Assembly (NCBI RefSeq): GCF_003850565.1
Contig: NZ_CP027706.1
Span: forward strand, 248,001-312,000
Length of the DNA: 64,000 nucleotides
Direction: 5' to 3'
Source: Pseudomonas sessilinigenes
GTDB lineage: Bacteria; Pseudomonadota; Gammaproteobacteria; Pseudomonadales; Pseudomonadaceae
The translations under genes and the position numbers were made by a program. Shown piece by piece: positions 49,916 to 61,706 of this stretch (within the stretch, counting starts at the first letter, position 1; the number at the start of each line of letters is the position of its first letter). Below the pieces are notes generated by a model. It ran no database searches and was not told the origin of the DNA. It was given only the letters and a program-made list of their open reading frames with translations.

Positions 49916-50806
49916 GTGGATCAAGTCAAAGCGATGAAAGTGTTCGTGCGGATCTACGAGCGCAGCAGCTTCACCCTGGCCGCGGAGGACTTGAACCTGC
50001 CCCGGGCGACTCTGACCCATACCCTCAACCAGTTCGAGGCCTGGCTCGGCACTCGGCTGCTGGAGCGCAGTACCCGGCGGGTGCGGCCGACCCTGGACGG
50101 CGAGGCCTATTACCCGCGCTGTGTGCAATTGCTGGCGCAGTTGGAAGAGGCCGAGCTGGCGTTTCGGGCAGTGCAGCCCAAGGGCCGGTTACGGGTCGAC
50201 ATGCATGGCTCCCTGGCCAGGCATTTCGTGATGCCGCGGCTGGGGCAGTTCATGCAGAGTTATCCACAGATCGAGCTGGCCCTCAGCGAGGCCGATCACT
50301 TCGTCGACCTGATCGCCGAAGGGGTGGATTGCGTGCTGCGGGCCGGCACCCTGTGCGACTCCGCGCTGGTCGCCCGGCGGGTGGCGAACCTGGCCCAGGT
50401 GACATGTGCCAGCCCCGCCTACCTGGCGCGCCATGGTGAGCCCAGGAGCCTGCAGGACCTGCCCCGGCACCGGGTGGTGAACTATGTCTCGCGCAGTGCC
50501 GGTGGGCCGTTTCCCTTCAAGTTCATGGTGGCTGGCGAGCGGCGTGAATTGACCCTCGATGGCGCGCTCTCGGTGTCCGGCGCCCAGGTCTACGGCGCTG
50601 CGGCCCTGGCTGGGCTGGGCATCATCCAATGCCCGCGCTACCACGTGGCCGATTCCCTGGACCGGGGGTTGATGCGCGAGATCCTGGTGGACACCCCACC
50701 ACCGCCAATGCCGGTATCGGTGGTCTACCCCCATAACCGCCAGCTGTCGCCACGGGTGCGGGTGTTCGTCGACTGGCTGGCCCAGGTCTTCGCCGAAGCC
50801 GGCTGA
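49916..50806 (+). CDS. LysR-family transcriptional regulator
   Basis: A 296-residue LysR regulator of the group with N-terminal DQVKAMKVFVRIYERSSFTL and HTH LPRATLTHTLNQFEAWLG. GTG at 49916 follows AAGGAG; a longer frame from 49820 has unlikely residues. It is divergent from the SDR gene, its probable target. Confidence 0.9.
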   Translation: MDQVKAMKVFVRIYERSSFTLAAEDLNLPRATLTHTLNQFEAWLGTRLLERSTRRVRPTLDGEAYYPRCVQLLAQLEEAELAFRAVQPKGRLRVDMHGSLARHFVMPRLGQFMQSYPQIELALSEADHFVDLIAEGVDCVLRAGTLCDSALVARRVANLAQVTCASPAYLARHGEPRSLQDLPRHRVVNYVSRSAGGPFPFKFMVAGERRELTLDGALSVSGAQVYGAAALAGLGIIQCPRYHVADSLDRGLMREILVDTPPPPMPVSVVYPHNRQLSPRVRVFVDWLAQVFAEAG

Positions 50807-50849
50807 CCCACTGTCGCGCTTCCAGGCGCCTGGAGCGCCCCTTCCTCAG

Positions 50850-50870
50850 GCCCGTCAAGGGCTGTTTTTT
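50850..50870 (+). terminator. Probable terminator after the LysR gene
   Basis: GCCC and GGGC flank GTCAA, and six T follow at 50865-50870. The stem is short. Confidence 0.5.
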
Positions 50871-50967
50871 CCTGCCGACGGTGGCTGCCGCGGCCCGGGC
50901 AGGAGTGGTTTTTGCCGTCTATAACCAATGGATACGAGCTGCCTGATGCCGATCGGTTAAGGCAATG

Positions 50968-50993
50968 GCAGGAGCGAGGCTTGCCCGCGATGG
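50968..50993. repeat. Half copy of the GGAGCGAGGCTTGCCCGCGATG-type repeat
   Basis: GCAGGAGCGAGGCTTGCCCG followed by CGATGG is one arm of the repeat family seen in pairs at 24774, 37314 and 63626. No second arm is nearby. Confidence 0.6.
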
Positions 50994-51546
50994 GCTTCAG
51001 GGCGTTGGGTTTATCCAGTCAATACGCGCAACCGTTAACGACCATCGTGAACAATCGAGCGTCGAGCGGCTGCTCCCACAAGGGATCAGCTCGCTTGACC
51101 GACTGGCGTATGGCTTTCGACGAATTTTTTGTGCACTGCAAGTGAGTGTCAGCGACTGCGAGCCCTGGGTATTTCTCCACGACCGTTGTTGGCGGCGGCT
51201 TTTGCCTCAGGGGCCGGTGTGGCCACTTTTGAGCATCGTTCAGGGGGTAAAAAGGCAAATTGCCATTAGCTACTGAGGATGATTTCGTATTGTGCTACGT
51301 GGTACGTAATTAATTTCTTTTGCGCTGTTTGGTGTGATTCTTCGATCCGTCGATTTCAAGGGTGTGCGATCTGGGTTTCGTGGTACGAAGCGCCAGTCAT
51401 TACGTCTCGCTCAATTTGCTTCATGGGGTTTTCGTCCAGTAAATACTGGGTTTCTCGCTACTGTATGAAGCTTGGGGCTGATGCTTCGTGGGCAAGCACT
51501 TTTTGGCTGAAAACTGAGCAAAAGGTTGTTTTTTAACGATTTTATA
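50994..51546. other. Gene-free, AT-richer region
   Basis: About 550 bases without a supported gene. Short open frames on both strands lack ribosome sites and coding-like composition. Base composition drifts from GC-rich to AT-rich towards 51500. The words GTACGAAG (51383) and GTATGAAG (51463) belong to a repeat that becomes dense just downstream. Confidence 0.6.
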
Positions 51547-51591
51547 GTACGAAATTAAGTATGAATTCGGTATGAAATACGGCATTTCATA
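51547..51591. repeat. Phased GTAYGAAWT repeats ending in an inverted repeat
   Basis: GTACGAAAT starts at 51547, GTATGAATT at 51559 and GTATGAAAT at 51570, spaced 12 and 11 bases. The last one is also the left arm of TATGAAAT/ATTTCATA (51571-51591). It may be a regulator-binding region for the aldo-keto reductase gene 128 bases downstream. Confidence 0.5.
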
Positions 51592-51718
51592 TCGTTTCAG
51601 GTTTGCGGAACTGCCAGGAACCGGGTGGTTCACAACAACAGGGGGAGGCTGGCCGTTGCGCCAGCCGCCATGCCGGAACCGGCCATCCAGAGGTGGCCCC
51701 AGTCCAGATGAGGATTCG

Positions 51719-52756
51719 ATGACTTATTCAGCTGCTGAACATCGCTACGATTCCATGCCCTATCGCCGGGTCGGCCGCAGTGGCCTGGTGCTGCCGGCCC
51801 TGTCCCTGGGGTTGTGGCACAACTTCGGCGACAGCACGCCGATCGATACCCAGCGCGCCTTGCTGCGCACGGCCTTCGACCTGGGTATCAACCATTTCGA
51901 CCTGGCCAACAACTACGGCCCACCCTATGGCAGCGCCGAGATCAACTTCGGCCGCCTGCTGCGCGAGGATTTTCGGGCCTATCGCGACGAACTGATCATT
52001 TCCAGCAAGGCCGGTTGGGACATGTGGCCAGGGCCCTACGGCCAGGGCGGCGGCTCGCGCAAGTACGTGCTGGCCAGCCTCGACCAGAGCCTGCAGCGCA
52101 TGGGCCTTGAGTATGTGGATATCTTCTATTCCCACCGCTTCGACCCGGACACGCCCCTGGAGGAAACCGCCAGCGCCCTGGCCAGCGCGGTGCAGCAGGG
52201 CAAGGCGCTGTACATCGGTATCTCCTCCTACTCCGGAGCGAAGACTCGGGAGATGGCGGCCTTGCTCAAGGAGTGGAAGGTGCCTCTGCTGATCCACCAG
52301 CCGGCCTACAACATGCTCAATCGCTGGGTGGAAAGGGACCTGCTGGAGACCACCGAGGAGCTCGGCGTGGGGGTGATCGCCTTCACCCCGCTGGCCCAGG
52401 GGCTGCTCACCGACAAGTACCTGGACGGCATTCCCGAGGATGCGCGGGTCAACCGCCCTGGCGGCGGGTCATTGCAGGCCTCTCACTTGTCCGAGACCAA
52501 CATCGCCCATGTGCGCGCCCTCAACGATATCGCCCGGAATCGTGGGCAGAGCCTGGCCCAGCTGGCCCTGGCCTGGACCCTGCGCGATTCGCGGGTCACC
52601 TCGGCCCTGATCGGCGCCAGCCGGCCGGAGCAGATCATCGAGAACGTCGGGGCCTTGCAGAACCTGGGCTTCAGCGTGGAAGAGCTGGCGGAAATCGATC
52701 ATTTCGCCCGGGAAGGGCGGATCAACCTGTGGGAAAAACCTTCCACCGCCGAGTAG
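51719..52756 (+). CDS. yghZ: Aldo-keto reductase, YghZ type
   Basis: A 345-residue aldo-keto reductase close in length to E. coli YghZ (L-glyceraldehyde 3-phosphate reductase). The catalytic tetrad is Asp61 and Tyr66 (HFDLANNYGPPYG), Lys97 (SSKAGWDMWPGPYG) and His139 (FYSHRFDPD). The NADPH site includes GVIAFTPLAQGLLTDKYL and SALIGASRPEQI. GAGGA precedes the ATG at 51719. It stands alone between an AT-rich regulatory region and a convergent efflux adaptor gene. Confidence 0.92.
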   Translation: MTYSAAEHRYDSMPYRRVGRSGLVLPALSLGLWHNFGDSTPIDTQRALLRTAFDLGINHFDLANNYGPPYGSAEINFGRLLREDFRAYRDELIISSKAGWDMWPGPYGQGGGSRKYVLASLDQSLQRMGLEYVDIFYSHRFDPDTPLEETASALASAVQQGKALYIGISSYSGAKTREMAALLKEWKVPLLIHQPAYNMLNRWVERDLLETTEELGVGVIAFTPLAQGLLTDKYLDGIPEDARVNRPGGGSLQASHLSETNIAHVRALNDIARNRGQSLAQLALAWTLRDSRVTSALIGASRPEQIIENVGALQNLGFSVEELAEIDHFAREGRINLWEKPSTAE

Positions 52757-52836
52757 TGTGTACCGCCGCCAGGGCCATGGTCCTGGCGCCCATTGCCGGT
52801 CGCCTGGAGCATGGCGGCCGGCAGTGGGGGTGAGCT

Positions 52837-54024
52837 TCACTGGTTGTTGGCGCTGACCTTGAGTTCTGCGTGGGCACCATCTGCGTTGCGCCGCTGGGGG
52901 GCGTCCAGGTCGACCTTGGCGATCACCGACAGGCCCGGTCGCAGCCGTTCCAGGCCAGGCTGGTCGGCATCGAAGCGGATGCGCACCGGCACCCGCTGGA
53001 CGATCTTGGTGAAGTTGCCGGTGCCCGGCTCGAAGGGCAGCAGGGCGAAGGTCGAGCCCGAGCCCGGGGCCAGGCTTTCCACGGTGCCGGTCATGCTGAC
53101 TCCCGGCAGGGCGTCGATCTTGATGCGCGTTGGCTGGCCCGCAAGCATGTGCTGGGTCTGGGTCTCCTTGAAGTTGGCCAGGACATAGAGCTCGTGCAGC
53201 GGGACCAGGGTCAGCAGGCGTGAACCGGGTTGTACGTAGTCCCCCACCTGGACCTGGCGATTACCCACGGTGCCGTCCATGGGCGCGTAGACCGTGGTGT
53301 GGCTCTGGTCCTGGCGCGCCAGCTCCAGCCGGGCCTGGGCGCTCACCACCTTGGCCTTGGCCATTTGTAGCTGCGCCTGCAGGCGCTCGCGCTGGGCCGA
53401 GGTCACGGCCAGATCGTTCTGCGCCACTTGCAGCATGGCCTGGGCATGGGCGTGGTTCTGCTGCGCGGAAATTGCCTGGGTGCTGTATTTCTCCACTTCG
53501 TTGCGGGCCACGGCGCCGGTGGTGACCAGGGTGTCGAAACGATTGCGCTCGTCTCCGGCGCGCCTGGACTCGGCCTGGGTGGCACGGATCGAGGTACGGG
53601 CCGCCAGCACCCGGGTGCCGGCCAGGCGCTGCTCGGCGTCCTGGATCGCCAGCGCTGCTTCGGCCAGGGCGACCTGGGCCTGGCTATCGGCCAGGTCACC
53701 GGTGGCCAGGGTCACCCGGCTGTCGAATTCCTCGCTGTCGATGCGGACCAGGGGCTGCCCGGCGCTGACGCTCTGGTGATCCTTGACCAGCACCGCGGTG
53801 ACCAGGCCATGGATGCGTGGAGCGACGGACGTCGCGTCGGCGGCGACATAGGCGTCGTCCGTGGATTCGCTCGATGGCGCTGTCAGTACCCAACCTGCGC
53901 CAACGGCCACCAGGCTGAGGGCGATGGCCCCGGCGACCAGGGGGCGCCTCGAGCGTTTGCGCGGCGTCTGCGTCGCTTGGGCGGCTTGCAGAATGGCGTT
54001 CTGGGCCTGGGTGCTTTGCTCCAT
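52837..54024 (-). CDS. EmrA/HlyD-type membrane fusion protein
   Basis: A 395-residue inner-membrane-anchored adaptor. The membrane helix is at about residues 28-47 (PLVAGAIALSLVAVGAGWVL), followed by the EmrA-like STDDAYVAADATSVAPRIHG. A long coiled-coil (about 100-215) and the second lipoyl half TVYAPMDGTVGNRQVQVGDY follow. It is divergent from an EmrB-type transporter, its likely partner, with a 76-base AT-rich gap between them. GGAG precedes the ATG. Confidence 0.9.
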   Translation of the reverse strand: MEQSTQAQNAILQAAQATQTPRKRSRRPLVAGAIALSLVAVGAGWVLTAPSSESTDDAYVAADATSVAPRIHGLVTAVLVKDHQSVSAGQPLVRIDSEEFDSRVTLATGDLADSQAQVALAEAALAIQDAEQRLAGTRVLAARTSIRATQAESRRAGDERNRFDTLVTTGAVARNEVEKYSTQAISAQQNHAHAQAMLQVAQNDLAVTSAQRERLQAQLQMAKAKVVSAQARLELARQDQSHTTVYAPMDGTVGNRQVQVGDYVQPGSRLLTLVPLHELYVLANFKETQTQHMLAGQPTRIKIDALPGVSMTGTVESLAPGSGSTFALLPFEPGTGNFTKIVQRVPVRIRFDADQPGLERLRPGLSVIAKVDLDAPQRRNADGAHAELKVSANNQ

Positions 54025-54100
54025 GTTGAAACTCCGCGGGGATTTAAATTACGATCATAATATTCACATGATGGTTGCAATGCCATAGCGAGATATCCAC

Positions 54101-55696
54101 ATGACGACCAGCGCATCCGCTCTCCCTGACAGGGGCCCGCAGGCCCGTCCGCACTCCACCCGTCGCAAGTTCCTGACCTTCACGGTCATGGCTTTCGGCA
54201 TGTTCATGGCGCTGATCGACATCCAGATCGTGGCGGCCTCGCTCAATGACGTACAGGCCGGGCTCAGTGCCGGCCCCGATGAAGTGAGCTGGGTCCAGAC
54301 GGCCTATCTGATCGCCGAGCTGATCATGATTCCGTTCTCCGCCTTTCTCGCCCAGGCGCTCTCCACTCGCTGGCTGTTCTGTGCCAGCGCGGCGCTCTTC
54401 ACCTTGTTCAGCGTCGGTTGTGGCATGGCCTGGAACATCGAGTCGATGATCGTGCTGCGGGCACTGCAAGGCTTTACCGGCGGCGCCATGGTGCCCACGG
54501 TATTCGCCGTGGGGTTCGTGCTGTTCGAGGGCAAGCAGCGGGCGCTGGTGCCGGCCATCCTCGGCATGACCGCGGTCCTGGCACCGACCCTGGGCCCCAC
54601 GGTGGGTGGGCTGGTGACCTATTACCTGGACTGGCGCTGGATCTTCTTCATCAATGTGTTGCCGGGGCTTTTGATCTGTATCGGTGCGGCGTTGCTGATC
54701 GATGTGGACCGTCCCGAGCCGTCCCTGCTGCGTCGTATCGACTGGCTGCATTTCACGGCCATGGCCCTGGCCCTGGGGTGCTTCGAATACGTACTAGAGG
54801 AGGGGCCGCGCAAGGACTGGTTCGGTGATACCGGGATCGTTATTGCCGCCTGGGTTGCCCTGGTGTCCTTCGGTTTGTTCATCGAGCGTTCGCTGTATTC
54901 GAGCAACCCGGTCGTCTCGTTGCGGCCGTTCCGGGACCGGACCTTTGCCATCGCCTGCCTGCTCAACCTGGTGATCGGCTTCGGCCTGTACTCCTCGACT
55001 TACCTGGTGCCGGTGTTCCTCGGGCGGGTACGCGGCTTCGACAGCCTGGAGATCGGCACCACGGTATTCGTGGTGGGCATCGGGCAGTTGGTCAGTACCA
55101 TCGTCGCCGCCCGGGCGTCGGAGAAGGTCGATTTGCGCCTGATCCTCTCGGTGGGGTTTCTTGGCTTGGCCCTGAGCCTGTGGTTGACCTCGAGGATCAC
55201 CTCGAACTGGGGATTCGATGAGTTGCTGGTGCCCCAGGTCGCGCGCGGGCTGTTCCTGATGCTGTGCATCGTGCCCAGCGTCAACATGGCCTTGGGGTCA
55301 TTCCAGGGTGCGCAGTTGCGCCAGGCTTCCGGGCTGTTCAACCTGATGCGCAACCTGGGTGGGGCGATTGGTATCGCTACCGTCAACACTTGGCTGCAGG
55401 ACGATGCCAGGGCCCAGGTCCTGCATCTTTCCGAGTCCCTGGGCAACAAGGCGGTGACGGCCCAGGAAGTGATGGGGCAATTGGCATCGAAAATCGGTGC
55501 GCAAGTCACGGATTCCAGCCAGGCGTTGCTGATGGCCCAGGGGCTTTTCGGCCGGTTGGTGGGGCGCGAGGCGCTGACCCTGGCATTTGGCGATGTGTTT
55601 CGCCTGATGGCGATGATGTTCGTGGTGGCGCTGCTGCTGGTGCCGCTGTGCCGGGGGCCTGCGTCCAGTACTGCCCGCGCCGGTGACGCCGCATGA
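54101..55696 (+). CDS. EmrB/QacA-type MFS transporter (DHA2 family)
   Basis: A 531-residue drug:proton antiporter with fourteen predicted membrane helices. Family motifs are FMALIDIQIVAASLNDVQAG, MVPTVFAVGFVLFEGKQRAL and LGPTVGGLVTYYLDWRWIFF. It would export hydrophobic compounds with the divergent EmrA-type adaptor. Usually emrA and emrB are co-directional in one operon, so this arrangement is uncommon. It is convergent with a GlxA-type regulator gene. Confidence 0.92.
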   Translation: MTTSASALPDRGPQARPHSTRRKFLTFTVMAFGMFMALIDIQIVAASLNDVQAGLSAGPDEVSWVQTAYLIAELIMIPFSAFLAQALSTRWLFCASAALFTLFSVGCGMAWNIESMIVLRALQGFTGGAMVPTVFAVGFVLFEGKQRALVPAILGMTAVLAPTLGPTVGGLVTYYLDWRWIFFINVLPGLLICIGAALLIDVDRPEPSLLRRIDWLHFTAMALALGCFEYVLEEGPRKDWFGDTGIVIAAWVALVSFGLFIERSLYSSNPVVSLRPFRDRTFAIACLLNLVIGFGLYSSTYLVPVFLGRVRGFDSLEIGTTVFVVGIGQLVSTIVAARASEKVDLRLILSVGFLGLALSLWLTSRITSNWGFDELLVPQVARGLFLMLCIVPSVNMALGSFQGAQLRQASGLFNLMRNLGGAIGIATVNTWLQDDARAQVLHLSESLGNKAVTAQEVMGQLASKIGAQVTDSSQALLMAQGLFGRLVGREALTLAFGDVFRLMAMMFVVALLLVPLCRGPASSTARAGDAA

Positions 55697-55706
55697 GCGG
55701 GAGGGG

Positions 55707-56753
55707 TCAGGTGATCGGCGACCCGGCCCGCGCCTTGCGCAACTGGCTGGGGGTACAGCCCATGTTTTTCCACATCAACCGGCGTAGGGCCGTGGAGTCG
55801 GAGTATCCGACCTTGAATGCAATGTCCTCGATGCTCATATGGGTGGTTTCCAACAGGCTCTGGACATGCTGCAGGCGAACTTTCTGGATGAACGCCATGG
55901 GCGATTTTCCCGTGGCATTGCGAATCCTGCGGGACAGGGTTTTTTCGGTGATGGCCAGGTGTTCGGCAATGGCCTTGAGGGATGGAACTTCCGGGAGGCA
56001 ATCCTCGATGAACTTCTCCAGCATCAATACTTCACGGTTGTCTGTCTGCAAGTTGGACAAGGCCATGTAGTGATATTGCGCCGGACGGTCGTCTATAAGT
56101 AAGTAGCGCATGATGGATTCGGCAATCTGGTTGCCCATGCAGTCGCGCACTATATAAAGCATGAGATCCATCTGCGACATTCCGGCGCCGGAAGTTATTA
56201 TGTTTCCATCATGTACGAGCATGCGCTTGGTATCGAGCGTGGTGTCGGGATAGTTCTGTTCGAAGGCCTCATATAGTTGCCAATGCGTGGTCACTATCCG
56301 CTCTTGCAGGATACCCGCCTCGGCCAACACGAAAACCGCAGAGCAGGAGGCGGCGAGCGGTTTTCCCTGGCGCTGGAATTCCTGCACCAGCTTGACCAGT
56401 TTGCGGATATCGCCGTGTCCGAGTCGGTTGCGCAGGTCGGCGGGAAGCGACCGAGCGCTTTGGCGCGGCTCCTGGCGGCGTCCGAACGAATCGAGTTCCG
56501 CGGTGTTCTCAAGGCCTAGCCCGGGCACCACCAGCATGCTGCTTTCCAGGGCTTTGGCCTGTTCCAGCGGTACGGCCTGCAGGTGCATGCCATTTCTCAT
56601 GCGAACTGACTCGGCGCTGCCGACAATCTGCCAGGTAATGGTTGGACGACCCATGGCTTCGGCGACCTGGTTGGCCGTGCGCAACACATCCAGTGTGATT
56701 GCCAGGCTCGACCCCATGGCGCCTTCGAGTGCGACGAGGGTGAGTGTCGCCAT
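55707..56753 (-). CDS. GlxA-family AraC-type transcriptional regulator
   Basis: A 348-residue regulator with an N-terminal DJ-1/PfpI-like domain (the nucleophile-elbow-like Cys is in PLAASCSAVFVLAEAG) and a C-terminal AraC double helix-turn-helix (AIAEHLAITEKTLSRRIRNA and IEDIAFKVGYSDSTALRRLM). GGGAG suits the ATG at 56753 (MATLTLVALEG); ATGs at 56759 and 56780 are alternatives. The domain pairing resembles CdhR/GbdR-type regulators of quaternary amines. A target is not clear; the operon at 57117-59878 and the Emr genes are candidates. Confidence 0.88.
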   Translation of the reverse strand: MATLTLVALEGAMGSSLAITLDVLRTANQVAEAMGRPTITWQIVGSAESVRMRNGMHLQAVPLEQAKALESSMLVVPGLGLENTAELDSFGRRQEPRQSARSLPADLRNRLGHGDIRKLVKLVQEFQRQGKPLAASCSAVFVLAEAGILQERIVTTHWQLYEAFEQNYPDTTLDTKRMLVHDGNIITSGAGMSQMDLMLYIVRDCMGNQIAESIMRYLLIDDRPAQYHYMALSNLQTDNREVLMLEKFIEDCLPEVPSLKAIAEHLAITEKTLSRRIRNATGKSPMAFIQKVRLQHVQSLLETTHMSIEDIAFKVGYSDSTALRRLMWKNMGCTPSQLRKARAGSPIT

Positions 56754-57116
56754 GTCCATTTTCTCCCGGTAAGTGTCCATTCATGCATTAGTAAAATATA
56801 CAAGCAGGTGGCAGACTTAACAATATAAATACTTGTTGTCGTGGCTGTACTAAGTTTGCGGCCGAGACGAGTTCTGGGTTGTTTTATTTGCTCTGTTTTT
56901 TGGAGTTTTAGATACTTTTAAAGCTAATCGATCGAGGTCGAATGTTTAAGGGGTTTCTGAGTTTTCGGCTGCGCGTGATGCTGAAAGTTGTATTTGCAAA
57001 ACCCAGATATATGTTTTCAGGCAGCAAGTCTCGGGATCTACAGTTCTCGGGCTGGCTGCCCTGTTCCAGGTTCCGGATGCCTGGCAGGTTCAATAAGGGC
57101 AACAAGGAGGTGGAAT
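56754..57116. other. AT-rich divergent intergenic region
   Basis: About 360 bases between the GlxA-type regulator and the small hypothetical gene. It is AT-rich around 56780-57010 and contains no supported gene. AAGGAGG just before 57117 is the ribosome site of the next gene. Promoters for both directions are expected here, but no operator was recognised. Confidence 0.5.
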
Positions 57117-57446
57117 ATGGATTATCCCGATCATTGGTACCAGGAAACCCAGTACGACCATGACATCTACGTGATGGTCATCAAGGAGCCGGTGCCGCCG
57201 GACTTCTGCCAGCAGCGTTCGGAACCCAAGTTCAGCTATGTCGGGCGGTTGGTTGGGCATGGCCAGCACCCGAGTTTTTCGTTGCATTTCGTTTGCCCAC
57301 CCTACGGCAACGACTACCCCTCCCATGAGGCGGCATTGCAGGCTGGCCTGGCCCATTCCCGGGCGCTGATCGAGCATTGGTGCGGGCGACCACGCAAATT
57401 GCCTGTACCGGGTTCGCGCTGGATAGCGACGCCCTTGATGATCTAG
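57117..57446 (+). CDS. Hypothetical protein
   Basis: A 109-residue protein with a strong AAGGAGGTG site before the ATG. It is rich in Tyr, His and Pro (DYPDHWYQETQYDHDIYVMV, GNDYPSHEAALQAGLAHSRA) and has two Cys. The pattern of a strand-rich start then an Ala-rich helix suggests a small alpha/beta domain. I do not recognise the family. It is followed at 54 bases by a hydrolase gene and is probably the first gene of that operon. Confidence 0.78.
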   Translation: MDYPDHWYQETQYDHDIYVMVIKEPVPPDFCQQRSEPKFSYVGRLVGHGQHPSFSLHFVCPPYGNDYPSHEAALQAGLAHSRALIEHWCGRPRKLPVPGSRWIATPLMI

Positions 57447-57500
57447 CCCATTGCGCTCGGTGTCGGACACCGGCTACGTGCACCCAGGAGAAATCAACAG

Positions 57501-59878
<2,378 letters not shown>

Positions 59879-59887
59879 CGAGCCGTA

Positions 59888-59915
59888 CCCGGCCCCGTGG
59901 TTCAGCGGGGCCGGG
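59888..59915. terminator. Perfect GC stem-loop between convergent lpd and tauD
   Basis: CCCGGCCCCG (59888-59897) pairs exactly with CGGGGCCGGG (59906-59915) around an 8-base loop. No T-run follows, but its place between two convergent stops suggests a bidirectional end structure. Confidence 0.6.
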
Positions 59916-59936
59916 ATCTGTCAGCGCCGCCGCGTT

Positions 59937-60776
59937 TCAGCGGAAGAACGGCGCATCCCCGAGAATGGTCGCGCGCTGCATCACCCGGCGCTGTGGACGG
60001 TAGTCGTCCACCGCGTAGTGCTGGGTCACGCGGTTGTCCCAGAACGCCACGTCGTTTTCCTGCCAGCGCCAGCGAATGGTGAACTCCGGGCGGGTGGCGT
60101 GGGCGAACAGTAGCTTGAGAATGGCCTCGCTCTCGCTGTCCGACAGTTCGTTGATCCGGGTGGTGAAGCCATCGTTGACGAACAGCGACTTGCGCCCGCT
60201 CACCGGATGGGTGCGGATCACCGGGTGCGACAGTGGTGGGTTCTTGCGCCGGGTTTCTTCCCAGCGTGCCAGGTCTTCGGGGGTATTGCCGAAGCGCTCC
60301 AGGGGGAACGACTTGATGAACTCGTGGGTGGCGGTCAGGCCCTGCAGCAGGTTCTTCATGGGTTCCGACAGGGCCTCGTAGGCGGCGATGCCGCTGGCCC
60401 ACAGGGTGTCGCCGCCGAACTTGGGCAGCAGCTTGGCGCTGAGCACCGCGCCCAGTGCCGGGGTCGGCAGGAAGGTGACGTCGGTGTGCCAGATGGCGTT
60501 GTCGCGCACGTCGGTCTCGGCGGTGTCGAGGATCAGCACTTCCGGTTGTTCCGGTACGTTGGGGTAGATCGGGTGGATGTGCAGGTCACCGAAGTTGGCG
60601 GCAAAACGCGCCTGCTGCTGCGGGGTGATCGGCTGGTTGCGAAAGAACAGCACCTGATGTTCGAGCAGGGCCCGCTCGATGGTGTCGCGCTGATTGTCGT
60701 CCAGGGGCTGGCTGATATCGATGCCGTCGATCTGCGCGCCGAGGGCGGAACTCAAGGGGGTGATGGTCAGGCTCAT
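59937..60776 (-). CDS. tauD: Taurine dioxygenase TauD
   Basis: A 279-residue Fe(II)/2-oxoglutarate dioxygenase that releases sulfite from taurine, giving aminoacetaldehyde. Iron ligands are His97 and Asp99 (AIWHTDVTF) and His253 (TQHYAVDDY). The 2-oxoglutarate-binding Arg lies further on, in RRVMQRATI. The ATG at 60776 gives a length near E. coli TauD, while an upstream frame start would add about 29 unlikely residues. It is the last gene of tauABCD, starting 93 bases after tauC. It is a distant paralog of AtsK at 1547. Confidence 0.94.
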   Translation of the reverse strand: MSLTITPLSSALGAQIDGIDISQPLDDNQRDTIERALLEHQVLFFRNQPITPQQQARFAANFGDLHIHPIYPNVPEQPEVLILDTAETDVRDNAIWHTDVTFLPTPALGAVLSAKLLPKFGGDTLWASGIAAYEALSEPMKNLLQGLTATHEFIKSFPLERFGNTPEDLARWEETRRKNPPLSHPVIRTHPVSGRKSLFVNDGFTTRINELSDSESEAILKLLFAHATRPEFTIRWRWQENDVAFWDNRVTQHYAVDDYRPQRRVMQRATILGDAPFFR

Positions 60777-60869
60777 GCTGGCTCTCGTGTGCGGCGCCGA
60801 ACGGTCGGCGTGGTCGGATTCGGTTTTATCGGTATCGATCTGAATGTTGCTGGCTTCGTTCAAGGCTGC

Positions 60870-61706
60870 TCAGTGGCTCTGACCGTGCCAGGGCACCAGC
60901 TTGCGCTGCAGGGCCCGCAAGCCCATCTCCATGGCGAAGGCGATCACCGCGATCACCAGGATCCCCAGCACCACCACATCGGTGACCAGGAACTGCGCGG
61001 CGGACTGCACCATGAACCCCAGGCCGCTGGTAGCGGCGATCAGTTCGGCGGCCACCAGGGTCGACCAGCCCACGCCCAGGCCGATGCGGATTCCGGTAAG
61101 GATGTCCGGCAAGGCGCTGGGCAGGATCACATGGCGGATCAGCTGGACCCGGGTCGCTCCCAGGGACTGCGCCGCCCGCAGCTTGGCCGGGTCGACGGTG
61201 CGCACGCCGGTGGCGGTGGCGATGGCGATCGGGGCGAAGATCGCCAGGTAGATCAGCAGCACCTTGGACAGCTCGCCGATGCCGCACCAGATCACGATCA
61301 AGGGCAGGTAGGCCAAAGGCGGGATCGGCCGGTAGAACTCGATCAAAGGGTCGAGCACGCCCCGGGCGACGCGGTTGGCGCCGATGGCGATGCCCACCGG
61401 GATCGCCGTCAGCACCGCAAGGCTAAGGCCCAGGCCGATGCGTTGCAGGCTCGCGGCCAGGTGCTGCCACAAGGTGGCGTCCATGTAGCCGCTGGTGGCC
61501 AGCAACCAGCCCTTTTGCACCACGGCCCCAGGCGAGGGCAGGAACAGCGGTTCCACCAGGCCGCTGGCGGTGACCGCCCACCACAGCGCCAGCAGGCCGA
61601 CCAGGGTCAGCACGCTGATCCAGCGGGTGCTCAGGGTGCGCCGCGCCGGCAACGGCCTGGAGTGGGCCTCGTGGCTGGCGGTGGCGGGAATCTCGTAGCT
61701 GCTCAT
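60870..61706 (-). CDS. tauC: Taurine ABC transporter permease TauC
   Basis: A 278-residue permease of the SsuC/TauC type with about six membrane helices. An N-terminal cytoplasmic stretch precedes [16 protein letters not shown], and the EAA loop is [20 protein letters not shown]. It overlaps tauB by four bases. Confidence 0.94.
   Translation of the reverse strand: MSSYEIPATASHEAHSRPLPARRTLSTRWISVLTLVGLLALWWAVTASGLVEPLFLPSPGAVVQKGWLLATSGYMDATLWQHLAASLQRIGLGLSLAVLTAIPVGIAIGANRVARGVLDPLIEFYRPIPPLAYLPLIVIWCGIGELSKVLLIYLAIFAPIAIATATGVRTVDPAKLRAAQSLGATRVQLIRHVILPSALPDILTGIRIGLGVGWSTLVAAELIAATSGLGFMVQSAAQFLVTDVVVLGILVIAVIAFAMEMGLRALQRKLVPWHGQSH

Noticed and set aside
50965..51536. Two short plus-strand frames in the gap before yghZ
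   Set aside because: They have poor codon bias and no ribosome sites, and lie in a region with AT-rich regulatory-like repeats.
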